Source: Paenibacillus cremeus
GTDB taxonomy: Bacteria > Bacillota > Bacilli > Paenibacillales > NBRC-103111
Assembly: GCF_007786445.1 (NCBI RefSeq)
Contig: NZ_VNJI01000026.1
Span: 1 to 64,000 of the forward strand
Length of the DNA: 64,000 nucleotides
Direction: 5' to 3'
Shown in pieces: positions 1-8,437 of this stretch. The notes under the pieces are model-generated. The model was not told the origin of the DNA and ran no database searches. It saw only the letters and a program-made list of their open reading frames with translations. Numbering within the stretch: the first letter of the stretch is position 1; every line of letters starts with the position of its first letter. Made by a program: the position numbers and the translations under genes.

Positions 1-132
1 AAAATCCGTTATAAATCAGCAGTTAGCTTCGTCTACAGAGTAGCATAATTCATTTCGAATGAACATTTTTTAAGCGGATATGACATCCGCTTGTTTGCTG
101 TGCACATTTTGCTTGACTAAACCCAAAAAACT

Positions 133-175
133 AACGGCACAGGACTTTGTCCCATGCCGTTTCGGATTACATTTT
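133..175 (+). terminator. Possible terminator of an upstream gene
   Basis: A 7-bp stem AACGGCA/TGCCGTT (133-139 with 155-161) encloses a second stem GGAC/GTCC. A T-rich stretch follows after a few bases rather than directly, so it is a weaker candidate than the other terminators here. The rest of 1-377 holds no gene I can support. Confidence 0.45.
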
Positions 176-326
176 TATACCCAGTCTAGTCTTTGAGCTT
201 AACTAAATGACATTGCCTGCTTTGGGGGCCTTTTTGCCATTGTAGGGTTATTAGGGGCAAAGGTGGTGCGCAATCTAGTTATAATTTAGCGCAAATAGGA
301 TAGAGAAATGAAGCGGACATTCCGTT

Positions 327-352
327 TATAATGAGTCATGATAACGCTTCCA
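327..352 (+). promoter_or_regulatory. -10 element and cre-like operator ahead of the first secreted protein
   Basis: TATAAT lies at 327-332 with no convincing -35. At 339-352, where transcription should begin, TGATAACGCTTCCA differs from the CcpA cre consensus TGWAANCGNTNWCA at two positions. A cre over the start site would be consistent with catabolite repression, which is an inference. Confidence 0.35.
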
Positions 353-377
353 ACGATGTTAAAAAGGAGTGAAGTTG

Positions 378-2708
378 ATGTACCGAAAGTGGATGAAGTA
401 TGTCATGATTCCGAGCGTTGCTTTATCGTTAGTCTCCTGCACGACCCCTGTCAATACGGCGCTGGCCGCAACCGATTACAACTACACGAAGTCGGCGCTG
501 ACGGTGCTTTATCCGGATCAGGCGTCGGTCATGACCGCCATCACGAATCAGAAGGATGCGCTCATGGCACGGTATACGGCGAACGGCTCGACGGGCAATT
601 TTGAAACCGGCACGGACAACACCGAGATCGGCAACGCCGACTGGGGCGCGGTCGCTTTGCTGACGCTGTGGTGGGCGAATAACCCGGCCGCAACGGACCG
701 GGATGCGGTACGCGATGCGGCGCGTCAAGGGCTGCAGTTTGCGCTGGCTAACCGGGATTGGAATGCGCCGCCGTCGGATACGTCCTTTTTGCTGAGCCCG
801 ACAAGCACCGAATATTATGCCTCCTACTCGTTGTCCGGGTACGGTACTTCAAACATGAACTCGCTCGGGACACCTGTCGGCGCTTCCGCCAACTATCCGA
901 CGACGGCTTGGTCACTGCTTTATAAGACGCTGATTCTCAAGTACGACGGCGTTGGGGGAGATAACTTATTTACGTTGACGGATAAAAACACGATTAAAGC
1001 CCGCGCCGTCTCGAACTGGAAATGGCTGCGCACCGTCTCCAAATACAACCCGCAAAAAACGCCGAACCAAGTCATGGGCGCCATTCTCGGCGGCTACACG
1101 CTGGGCTCGTTGTACCCGTCTACGGACTCGCTGACCGGCAGTCTGCAGAGCGAGGCGATGAATTACTATAGCTCTACAAGCACGCTGACCGGCACGAATT
1201 TGGATCAGTCGTCTGTGCCTTCCCAGTGCCCTAGCACGTCGTATGTGCAAGGCAACGGCTATGTACAGTGCGAAAATATTACGCAGCAGGACGGGTATCG
1301 TATTTTTGCCGAGCAGGGCGGATTTGAGACGCATTACAGCGGGCTGCAGCTGACATTCATGGCAGGGCTGTACAAGCGCATGCTCGATATCGGCGAGACG
1401 AACGGGATCAAGGATACGCTATATAATGACGGCATCAGTCAGGCGAATTACATCAATCGCCGCTTGTCGGCAGCGGGGATGATGCACGGCGGCACGCGGC
1501 ATAACGATATCTCCGGCAGTAAGCGGGATAACGCGATTGCGCTGGGGTACAACTATTTTGGCGGGGAGATCGGGGCCGATCTGGGACGGGTGAAGCTGGA
1601 CGGCAATACGGCAGCGCTGTCGACCGACCCGGTGAACTCGCAAATTTACGGGCATGGCGCGATGGGGATGCTGCTGTTTTACGATTATTTCCGTACGTGG
1701 AACAGTACAGCCAATACCATCAACGATCGCATGGCGTTCCGGAATAGCAACGTCTCGATCTACTTCGATAAAGACAATAACCAGCCGGCAGAAATTGCGG
1801 TTAACGGCATGACCTTCACCGATAACTTGATCAATGACGGTGTAAACGACAATGTCAAAGCGCAGGGCTTCTACTACCGGGATAACTCCGGTAATTGGAA
1901 AGCGGGAGCGTCGACGCCGAACAATTATACTGACACCGTTGGCAATTATATGGTTCGGATGACCACGGGTCACGACAGCAATCTGAACGCGGACATCAAA
2001 ACCCGCTATATCACGGACGGTACGTCGCTGTATCAGATCATGATGGTGCAGTTTGATCAGGATGTGCTGCTCAAATCGACGAATGCGATGATCGGGCTGC
2101 CGTATTTTTCGAAGACGCAGCGGATTATGAACATTTTTGATGGGACGGATACGACGAAGGTGTTCGATCTAAGCAGTGCGACGACGGGTGTGTTCCCAGC
2201 GAGCGGCAATATCAGCTTGTTCAAAATCGGCAATGTGACCGGTACGAATGGCGTGAACAACGTGTTCATTCAAGGCTGGCCGTACATCAAGGCGGAGAAT
2301 AAAGAGGATGCCACGACGCCGAATGAGATGTGGATGTCGAGCACGACGGGCAGCACCGGCAACAAAACGCTGGAAAGCCTGGTCGGCCTTAGCACGAAGG
2401 TATTCTGGTACAAGAAAGCCGGCAGCTCGGAAAAATATGTGAAATACACAGACAATATGCGGGTGAAGCTGTTCGAAAGCTCGACGCCGCAAACGTATTC
2501 GGCTGGGGACATCGTCTGCGCGATCGCCAAGTACACCCCGCAAAACTCCAGCGGCACCTACGACGCGTTCAGCGTGTCGGCTACGGTGGCCGATGCGACG
2601 AAGCAAACCGTAACCGGCAGCATCACGGTGACGGACTCGGGTATGACGCTGGTGATCCCGTCGTTTAATTCGAGCAGCGTAACGCTGAACGGTACTACGA
2701 TTCATTAA
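378..2708 (+). CDS. Large secreted protein of unknown function, possibly polysaccharide-degrading
   Basis: This 776-residue protein has an export signal. A hydrophobic stretch at residues 8-20 is followed by LVSC, which could be a lipobox, and a few residues on by ALA-A, which fits signal peptidase I, so the anchoring mode is unclear. The N-terminal 400 residues look alpha-helical, with repeated aromatic and W/Y positions and a conserved-looking EQGGFETHYSG segment. The C-terminal 330 residues look beta-rich. This alpha-then-beta layout recalls polysaccharide lyases of the PL8 type, but I see no PL8 signature and do not assign a family. ATG 378 is preferred over GTG 369 because AAAGGAG at 363 is correctly spaced only from 378. 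A strong terminator follows, so it is probably monocistronic. Confidence 0.75.
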   Translation: MYRKWMKYVMIPSVALSLVSCTTPVNTALAATDYNYTKSALTVLYPDQASVMTAITNQKDALMARYTANGSTGNFETGTDNTEIGNADWGAVALLTLWWANNPAATDRDAVRDAARQGLQFALANRDWNAPPSDTSFLLSPTSTEYYASYSLSGYGTSNMNSLGTPVGASANYPTTAWSLLYKTLILKYDGVGGDNLFTLTDKNTIKARAVSNWKWLRTVSKYNPQKTPNQVMGAILGGYTLGSLYPSTDSLTGSLQSEAMNYYSSTSTLTGTNLDQSSVPSQCPSTSYVQGNGYVQCENITQQDGYRIFAEQGGFETHYSGLQLTFMAGLYKRMLDIGETNGIKDTLYNDGISQANYINRRLSAAGMMHGGTRHNDISGSKRDNAIALGYNYFGGEIGADLGRVKLDGNTAALSTDPVNSQIYGHGAMGMLLFYDYFRTWNSTANTINDRMAFRNSNVSIYFDKDNNQPAEIAVNGMTFTDNLINDGVNDNVKAQGFYYRDNSGNWKAGASTPNNYTDTVGNYMVRMTTGHDSNLNADIKTRYITDGTSLYQIMMVQFDQDVLLKSTNAMIGLPYFSKTQRIMNIFDGTDTTKVFDLSSATTGVFPASGNISLFKIGNVTGTNGVNNVFIQGWPYIKAENKEDATTPNEMWMSSTTGSTGNKTLESLVGLSTKVFWYKKAGSSEKYVKYTDNMRVKLFESSTPQTYSAGDIVCAIAKYTPQNSSGTYDAFSVSATVADATKQTVTGSITVTDSGMTLVIPSFNSSSVTLNGTTIH

Positions 2709-2724
2709 AGGGTAAAGATGAGCA

Positions 2725-2810
2725 AAACACCATTTCAATCGTCGACAACCAACAACGGGTTCATCCGCCTGCTGTAACGGTTGCGATGCATTGGAATGGT
2801 GTTTTTTTTG
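2725..2810 (+). terminator. Rho-independent terminator
   Basis: AACACCATTTCAAT (from 2727) pairs with ATTGGAATGGTGTT (2791-2804) with one wobble, closing a long loop, and is followed by eight T. It lies 17 bases past the stop of the secreted protein. Confidence 0.8.
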
Positions 2811-2893
2811 AGGTTGAAATGGAAGGAAATTAGGTATATGATAAGGGAACAAGTGTTCTTGTTTGTTGCATGTTATATGAGGGTGGTGAGGCT

Positions 2894-3082
2894 ATGAGTG
2901 AATGGTTAAAGCTATCACTGACAACCGGCTTGCCGGCATGGGTGAAAAAGTCGGATGTTACGGCTGTGAAACAGGAGGACAGTCATGCTAAGGTGTTTTT
3001 TAATCTGCATGGGCAATACTTTGAAGTTACGGAGAAGGCCTTCGATATTATGAACCGCGTTTTCACGGAAAGGCTGAACTAA
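2894..3082 (+). CDS. Small hypothetical protein, 62 residues
   Basis: ATG 2894 follows GGGTGGTGAG at 2881. The protein has no membrane segment or signal. It alternates beta-type stretches (WVKKSDVTAVKQ, KVFFNLHGQYFEV) and ends in a short helix. The arrangement resembles small FlbD-like beta proteins, but similarity is too weak to name it. It sits 25 bases before another very small gene and probably shares its transcript. Confidence 0.6.
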   Translation: MSEWLKLSLTTGLPAWVKKSDVTAVKQEDSHAKVFFNLHGQYFEVTEKAFDIMNRVFTERLN

Positions 3083-3107
3083 GTAGATCACAAGGAGATC
3101 AGACAAC

Positions 3108-3251
3108 ATGAAACTTAAATCAACGGAAAGTAAGCCGGAATTCAAATATGTGGCATGTGAATGCTGCCAATACCCGATCGCGGTACCGAGTAGTGCTTCA
3201 GCATCGGTTTGTCTTGTTTGTCCTCAGTGTGGAAATCGATCCTGTATGTAA
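3108..3251 (+). CDS. 47-residue zinc-ribbon-type protein
   Basis: ATG 3108 follows AAGGAG at 3092. The product has two cysteine pairs, CECC near residue 18 and CPQC near residue 38, with Tyr-Pro and Gly residues typical of a rubredoxin-like or zinc-ribbon knuckle. It likely binds one zinc ion. It follows the 62-residue gene by 25 bases and is closed by a terminator, so the two form a small operon. The function is unknown. Confidence 0.6.
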   Translation: MKLKSTESKPEFKYVACECCQYPIAVPSSASASVCLVCPQCGNRSCM

Positions 3252-3267
3252 AATGAGGTGTAGTTTA

Positions 3268-3299
3268 AGAAGGTCCTTGCCTGCCAGGGACTTTTTTTG
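3268..3299 (+). terminator. Rho-independent terminator
   Basis: GTCCTTG pairs with CCAGGGAC across a short loop, extended by A-T pairs, and is followed by seven T. It separates the two small genes from the mannosidase promoter. Confidence 0.85.
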
Positions 3300-3314
3300 T
3301 TTTGTAGAAAAAAG

Positions 3315-3359
3315 TTGACTTAATGATAAAGCTAACTCATAATTAACTTTATCATTAAG
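3315..3359 (+). promoter_or_regulatory. Sigma-A promoter bracketed by a perfect 13-bp inverted repeat
   Basis: TTGACT (3315-3320) and CATAAT (3338-3343) are 17 bp apart. The arms CTTAATGATAAAG (3319-3331) and CTTTATCATTAAG (3347-3359) are exact reverse complements separated by 15 bp. One arm touches the -35 and the other covers the start site. Both are ideally placed for a repressor, most simply the ROK protein encoded downstream. Confidence 0.8.
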
Positions 3360-3393
3360 ATAAATCATAAGGGATCGTTTTGGAGGACGTGGC

Positions 3394-6300
3394 ATGAAGC
3401 TTTCTCTGGTCAAAATCAAACAGCTGGCAGATCACCTGCAAAGGCTGAGCGTGCTTGGCAGTATGACACTTTCCACATGTATGGCTCACTCAGGTGACGG
3501 CAATTGGCAGGAACGGTCCTGTCCGATCGTTTATGGCGGGGGGCGGACGATGTGGCATTTTAAACAAACGGTTGAGCTGCCGGCGGCGTGGAGGGAGGGG
3601 CTCGTGACCATGCGGTTTGACCTCGACGTTCCGAAAGACCGGACGGCGTGTGAGGGGCTTCTGTTCGTGAATGGCCGGAGGAGCTTCGGGCTTGATCGCA
3701 ATCATAAAGAATACGTGCTGCCAGAGGACGCCGTTCGAGGGGGAACCTTGGAGCTGGAAGTGGAAGCGTTTGCCGGGATTACCGAGAACCTCTACCAGTT
3801 CAAAGCGCCGCAGGTTTGTTTGCTGGATCCGATGATGCAGGAGCTTTCAATGTGGTTGAAAAATCTGGCGGAAGCCGTGGAATGCCTGGAGCTGCACGAT
3901 CCTGCGCACTATAAGCTGCACGACCTTTTGCATGATGCCTGCATTCGGTTGGATTTGTTTGCCCCGCGATCGGATAGCTTTTTCAGCTCGGTACAGTCTG
4001 CGTTGGAGGTGATTCAGGGCGGACTCTCTGCGCTGCCAAGGGACGGATTTGCGCCGACGCTGATCGCTGTGGGGCACTCGCATATCGACATTGCGTACTT
4101 GTGGACGATTGCCGATGCCCGGCGAAAAAGCGTCCATACCTTCACCACGATCATGGCGTTGATGGATCAGTATCCGGAGTTTACTTATTTTCAATCGATG
4201 CCGCAAATTTACGCTTATATTGAAGAGGACGCACCGGATTTGTTCAGGCAAATTCAAGCACGAGCTCAAGAAGGCCGCTGGGAAGTCGAGGGCGGGATGT
4301 GGGTCGAGTCGGACTGCAATATTCCGTCTGGTGAGTCGCTGGTTAGGCAGTTTTTGCACGGGATGCGTTATGTGAAGGAGAAGTTCGGAAAAAGCTGCGA
4401 AATGCTGTGGATGCCCGACGTGTTCGGCTACAATGCGGCGCTGCCGCAAATCTTGAAGCAGTGCGGGATTCGCTACTTCATGACGACGAAGCTGAGCTGG
4501 AATGAGGTGAATGATTTTCCGCATGATACGTTCGGGTGGGTGGGAATCGACGGCTCGGAGGTGCTGGCCCATTATATTAGCGCGCCGGAGCGTAATTTGG
4601 ACGTGTATACGTATAATGGCTTTTTGGATCCGAAGAGCGTATGGCAGACGTGGGAAAATTATAAGTCCAAGGCGATCAACGATCATCTGCTGATTGCGTT
4701 CGGGCATGGCGATGGCGGAGGCGGGCCAACTGCAGAAATGGTCGAGTCCGGGCGTCGGATGGCAGCGCTGCCTAGATTGCCGCAAACGAAGTTCGGCACG
4801 GCGCTGGAGTATTTCCGCGAGTTGGAGCGCCGGGTGCGGCTGCGGGAGGATCTTCCGTCCTGGAAGGGCGAGCTGTATCTCGAGTTTCACCGAGGGACCT
4901 ACACGTCGCAGGCGAAGAACAAGCGGTTCAATCGCCAAAGTGAGTGGCTGTATCGGGAGGCGGAGCTATGGGGGGCGGTTGCGAATTTTCATGACGTACG
5001 GGTTTTGGAAAGGCTGGCGGACGGCTGGAAGCTGATATTGAAAAATCAATTCCACGATATTTTGCCGGGGTCGGGCATTCCGGAAGTATTTGAGGACAGT
5101 GACCGGGATTATGAGCAAATATTGGCTATTGGTCGCGAGGTGCTGGAAGCTGGTTTGTCTGCTGTCGCAAGCCGTATTGCTGCTGATGATGAGCCGGGGA
5201 TTGTAGTGTTCAATTCCTTGCCGTGGGATCGCGGGGGCTGGGTAGAAGTCGATGGACGAACCTTGTGGGTGGATTCCGTGCCCGCGCTAGGGTACCGGAC
5301 GATAAGCTGGAAAGAGCTTGAGGCTTGGAGTCGCGTTCCCGCTTCAGCTTCTGTTGGAGGAGCATGGAGCATCAGCACGGAGAAAATGGAAAATGAGCTC
5401 ATCCGTATCCTTTTTGCACCGAATGGGCAGCTGCTCTCGGTCTTTGATAAGCAGGCGAATCGCGAGGTGCTGGCACCAGGGGAAGCGGGGAACGTGCTGG
5501 AGCTGTTCGAGGATCGCCCGATCCGCAATGACGCATGGAATATCGACTATGATTTTCCGCTGAAGCGTCGAGAGGTGACGGAGCTTGTGGGTGTGCAGGT
5601 GGTGTTCGATAACGGGCTGCGGGGCGCTGTTCAGTTCACGTGGACCTGGAACCGGAGCACGATTGTGCAAAAGGTGATCGTTCATCGCGACAGCAAGCGG
5701 ATCGATTTTGACACACGGGTGGATTGGCAGGAGCGCCAGGTGCTGCTTAAAGCGGCCTTTCCGGTGGATGTTCAGAGCGCCTATGCGACGTATGACATTC
5801 AGTTCGGTAATTTGCAGCGGTCGACGCTTAAGAATACGAGCTGGGATGAGGCGCAATTCGAGATGTGCGCGCAGAAGTGGGTTGATTTGTCCGAGGGCGG
5901 TTATGGGGTAAGCCTGCTGAACGACTGCAAGTACGGGCACGACATCAAAGGACATACGATGCGCATCACGCTGATTAAGTCGGGGATTTATCCCGATCCA
6001 CTGGCAGACCATGGCGATCATACGTTCTGCTATAGCTTGTTCCCGCATCAGGGAAGCTGGCATACGGCTGGGACGAACCGCGAGGCATATGAGGTAAATA
6101 TTCCATTGCAGGCTAGAGTGATGGAGTCGGGTGGAAGCAGCGGGGGCCGCGATCTGCCGAAGGAGTATTCCTATCTGCAAGTCGAAGGCGAGCATGTGAT
6201 GCTGGAAACCGTGAAGCCGGCGGAGGCTGGTAACGGAGTGATTCTACGCTTCCATGAGTATGGCAATCAACGGGGGCCGGTCACCGTTCGTTCGGCGCGG

Positions 6301-6447
6301 CCGATCAAGGCGGTGGAAGCCGTGAATTTGCTGGAGGAGCCGGTGAGTCCATTGGCGGAAGCGGATGCGTTTAAGATGGGGGAACACTCCCTGGAGTTTC
6401 GTGTGACGCCGTATCAGATTCGTACGTTTCGAGTGGTGTTAGGGTAG
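3394..6447 (+). CDS. GH38 alpha-mannosidase
   Basis: This protein hydrolyses terminal alpha-mannosides and is probably cytoplasmic, since I see no signal peptide. Its 1017 residues match bacterial GH38 enzymes. After an N-terminal beta region, the catalytic domain begins with GHSHIDIAYLW, where H230 and D232 fit the zinc ligands (HxD). MPDVFGYN carries the expected nucleophile D342. GHGDGGGGPT near residue 437 and the beta-rich C-terminal half are also typical. ATG 3394 has GGAGG seven bases upstream. The ROK repressor gene starts 90 bases after the stop. The flanking inverted repeat suggests induction by a sugar derived from the substrate. The N-terminal region to residue 215 is poorly conserved, so the exact linkage and substrate are open. 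Confidence 0.93.
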   Translation: MKLSLVKIKQLADHLQRLSVLGSMTLSTCMAHSGDGNWQERSCPIVYGGGRTMWHFKQTVELPAAWREGLVTMRFDLDVPKDRTACEGLLFVNGRRSFGLDRNHKEYVLPEDAVRGGTLELEVEAFAGITENLYQFKAPQVCLLDPMMQELSMWLKNLAEAVECLELHDPAHYKLHDLLHDACIRLDLFAPRSDSFFSSVQSALEVIQGGLSALPRDGFAPTLIAVGHSHIDIAYLWTIADARRKSVHTFTTIMALMDQYPEFTYFQSMPQIYAYIEEDAPDLFRQIQARAQEGRWEVEGGMWVESDCNIPSGESLVRQFLHGMRYVKEKFGKSCEMLWMPDVFGYNAALPQILKQCGIRYFMTTKLSWNEVNDFPHDTFGWVGIDGSEVLAHYISAPERNLDVYTYNGFLDPKSVWQTWENYKSKAINDHLLIAFGHGDGGGGPTAEMVESGRRMAALPRLPQTKFGTALEYFRELERRVRLREDLPSWKGELYLEFHRGTYTSQAKNKRFNRQSEWLYREAELWGAVANFHDVRVLERLADGWKLILKNQFHDILPGSGIPEVFEDSDRDYEQILAIGREVLEAGLSAVASRIAADDEPGIVVFNSLPWDRGGWVEVDGRTLWVDSVPALGYRTISWKELEAWSRVPASASVGGAWSISTEKMENELIRILFAPNGQLLSVFDKQANREVLAPGEAGNVLELFEDRPIRNDAWNIDYDFPLKRREVTELVGVQVVFDNGLRGAVQFTWTWNRSTIVQKVIVHRDSKRIDFDTRVDWQERQVLLKAAFPVDVQSAYATYDIQFGNLQRSTLKNTSWDEAQFEMCAQKWVDLSEGGYGVSLLNDCKYGHDIKGHTMRITLIKSGIYPDPLADHGDHTFCYSLFPHQGSWHTAGTNREAYEVNIPLQARVMESGGSSGGRDLPKEYSYLQVEGEHVMLETVKPAEAGNGVILRFHEYGNQRGPVTVRSARPIKAVEAVNLLEEPVSPLAEADAFKMGEHSLEFRVTPYQIRTFRVVLG

Positions 6448-6501
6448 GGGGAGTAACCCGCGACCCGCCTTTACAAATTCAGTGTTTGCCGTCATAATTT
6501 T

Positions 6502-6521
6502 GTTTAATCAATAAGTTATTG
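6502..6521 (+). promoter_or_regulatory. Candidate operator before the ROK repressor gene
   Basis: TTTAATCA is the reverse complement of the TGATTAAA found before the SIS gene. It overlaps CAATAA-G-TTATTG (6509-6521), a palindrome around one central base. This fits autoregulation, but the match to the 13-bp arms at 3319 is only partial. Confidence 0.4.
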
Positions 6522-6537
6522 TGATCGGGTGAGAAGG

Positions 6538-7716
6538 ATGACGCAAACAAAGACGATTTATTTACAGCAAGTGAAGCAGCAAAATTTATGCTCGATCTTG
6601 ACCTACATTTGGGAAGCGGAGGCAATTTCGCGGGTTGAGCTAATTGAAAAAACGGGGCTGACCTCGGGCACAATCACGAATCTGACGTCGGAGCTCATCG
6701 AGTGGGGGCTGATTCGCGAGTCGGAGACGAGCTCGGGCACGGTGGGGCGCAAACGCATTATGCTGCGGTTCCAGCCGGAGCTGTATCGGATCATGGGCCT
6801 GGACATCGGCCGATCGTCCATTGCGCTGGTCATGACGGACTTGACCGGCGGCATCGTGTACTCACGGAAGCTGGACACCGGGGAGACACTCGAGCCCGCC
6901 AGTGTCCTAGCCGCTATTGAGCCGCTTATGCAGGAAGCGCTGCAGCTGGCGGCTAGCGAGCACAAGCGTGTGCTGGGCATCGGCGTTGGCATTCCGGGGC
7001 CGATGAATTTGGAGACGGGAACGCTGCGGAAGCCGCCGAATTTTCCGGGCTGGGATGGCTACCCGATCCGTAAGGTGCTGGAAGAACGGTTGGGACTCCC
7101 GGTTCAAATCGAGGACGATGCGCGCACGTCCGCGCTCGCGGAGCGATGGTTCGGGCATGCGAAGAAGGAAGGCAGCCTCGTATTTGTCACGATGGGGATG
7201 GGGATCGGCAGCGGCATCATAGCGGAGGGCAAGCTTGTTCGCGGGGTGAATGGGCTGTACGGTCAAGTCGGTCATACGATGCTGGATCCACATGGCATTG
7301 TGTGCGACTGCGGCAACCGCGGCTGCTGGGAGACGATCGGCGCGATCCCTGGCATTCTGCGTCGTTATGGCGGCGAGGGCAGCATGGCTGAGCTGATGGA
7401 GCAGGTGAAGCGGGGGGACCCTTCCGCCAGCCAATGCTACGAGGAGACGCTGTATTATTTGGAGTCGGCGCTCACCAATGTGTTTAACATGTACGACCCT
7501 GCGATGATCGTGCTGGGCGGTAAGCTGTTTTCGTACCTGGAGCCGGAGCTTGCCCGCATCCGAAGCCGCGTCATCGAAAGGGTGTATGACTTCGTGAAGC
7601 ACCGCGTTCGCATTGAAGCCGCGACCTTCGGCGAGGTTCAAAGTGCAGTGGGAGGTGCAGCGCTCGTGCTAGAGGAGCTGATTGCCAAGCCGCTGCAGGT
7701 CATGCGCCGGTCCTAA
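6538..7716 (+). CDS. ROK-family transcriptional repressor (NagC/XylR type)
   Basis: The product is a sugar-responsive DNA-binding regulator of 392 residues. The first 75 residues form a winged helix-turn-helix (SRVELIEKTGLTSGTITNL), followed by a glucokinase-like fold starting at GLDIGRSSIALV. The ROK zinc motif CDCGNRGCWE is intact. ATG 6538 is favoured because GGTGA at 6528 is correctly spaced. GTG 6529 in the same frame is the alternative. The gene lies between the mannosidase and the SIS-isomerase operon, and repeat-type operators precede both, so it most likely controls the whole cluster. The inducer is unknown. A sugar phosphate or free hexose is typical for the family. Confidence 0.9.
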   Translation: MTQTKTIYLQQVKQQNLCSILTYIWEAEAISRVELIEKTGLTSGTITNLTSELIEWGLIRESETSSGTVGRKRIMLRFQPELYRIMGLDIGRSSIALVMTDLTGGIVYSRKLDTGETLEPASVLAAIEPLMQEALQLAASEHKRVLGIGVGIPGPMNLETGTLRKPPNFPGWDGYPIRKVLEERLGLPVQIEDDARTSALAERWFGHAKKEGSLVFVTMGMGIGSGIIAEGKLVRGVNGLYGQVGHTMLDPHGIVCDCGNRGCWETIGAIPGILRRYGGEGSMAELMEQVKRGDPSASQCYEETLYYLESALTNVFNMYDPAMIVLGGKLFSYLEPELARIRSRVIERVYDFVKHRVRIEAATFGEVQSAVGGAALVLEELIAKPLQVMRRS

Positions 7717-7744
7717 AAACCGGTGCCTCTGCATAGTGTATTAA

Positions 7745-7757
7745 CTTAATGATTAAA
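7745..7757 (+). promoter_or_regulatory. Operator-like half-site before the SIS operon
   Basis: CTTAATGATTAAA repeats the first nine bases of the mannosidase operator arm (CTTAATGAT). It is 20 bases ahead of the SIS gene start. It supports common control of the two units by the ROK protein. Confidence 0.45.
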
Positions 7758-7776
7758 TGAAAAGAGGGCTTAGCAT

Positions 7777-8406
7777 ATGCCAGAAGTTCTAGAAAGACTG
7801 TTTCAGCGCTATCCGGAGCTGATTTCCTGCCATGCTTCCATCCTGGAGTCCGCGAGATTGATGGAGCAATCGTACCGATCCGGGGGCAAAATGCTGCTCT
7901 GCGGCAACGGCGGCAGCGCGGCGGATTGTGAGCATATGGTCGGCGAGCTGATGAAAGGGTTTATGAGCAAGCGGCCGCTGCCCGAAGAAGAACGGCAAAA
8001 GCTAATCGATTCATATGGTGAGCAAGGCCGCTATTTGGCCGATCACTTGCAAGGCGCGCTTCCCGCGATTTCGCTCGTCAGCCATACGGCCCTCCAGACG
8101 GCGTTTGCCAACGATGTGGCGGCGGACTTGGTGTTCGCGCAGCAGGTTTACGGCTATGGCGCCCAGGGCGACGTGCTGGTTGGATTCAGTACCTCGGGGA
8201 ATTCGATGAATGTGATTCGTGCCCTTCAAGTAGCTAAAGCCCGCGGGCTGTACACGATCGGCTTCACAGGAAGCAGCGGCGGCGAGATGAACACCTACTG
8301 CGACGCCATCATTCGTGTTCCTTATCAAGCTACGCCGGATATTCAAGAGCGTCACCTGCCGATTTACCACGCGCTTTGCATCATGCTGGAGGACGCATTT
8401 TTTTAA
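7777..8406 (+). CDS. SIS-domain sugar isomerase, GmhA-like
   Basis: At 209 residues this matches phosphoheptose isomerases (GmhA), which convert sedoheptulose 7-phosphate to D-glycero-D-manno-heptose 7-phosphate. The phosphate-binding motif CGNGGSAADCEHM at residues 42-54 and the second serine loop VGFSTSGNSMNV are characteristic of GmhA-type SIS proteins. Unusually there is an insertion around residues 65-90 (MSKRPLPEEERQK and after), and similar insertions occur in GmhA relatives of unknown substrate. It heads an operon with a HAD phosphatase, a mutarotase-like protein, a duplicated DHS-like protein and an HldE-like kinase. The substrate may be a heptose or another ketose phosphate. Confidence 0.82.
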   Translation: MPEVLERLFQRYPELISCHASILESARLMEQSYRSGGKMLLCGNGGSAADCEHMVGELMKGFMSKRPLPEEERQKLIDSYGEQGRYLADHLQGALPAISLVSHTALQTAFANDVAADLVFAQQVYGYGAQGDVLVGFSTSGNSMNVIRALQVAKARGLYTIGFTGSSGGEMNTYCDAIIRVPYQATPDIQERHLPIYHALCIMLEDAFF

Positions 8407-8437
8407 GCCAAAGCATTTTATTCGGGAGGAATTTAAT

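Noticed and set aside
378-2708. Assignment of the first protein to polysaccharide lyase family 8
   Set aside because: The alpha-plus-beta layout is suggestive, but none of the PL8 catalytic motifs could be located.
3847-4938. 363-codon minus-strand frame opposite the mannosidase
   Set aside because: Antisense to the conserved GH38 catalytic domain; composition typical of a shadow frame.
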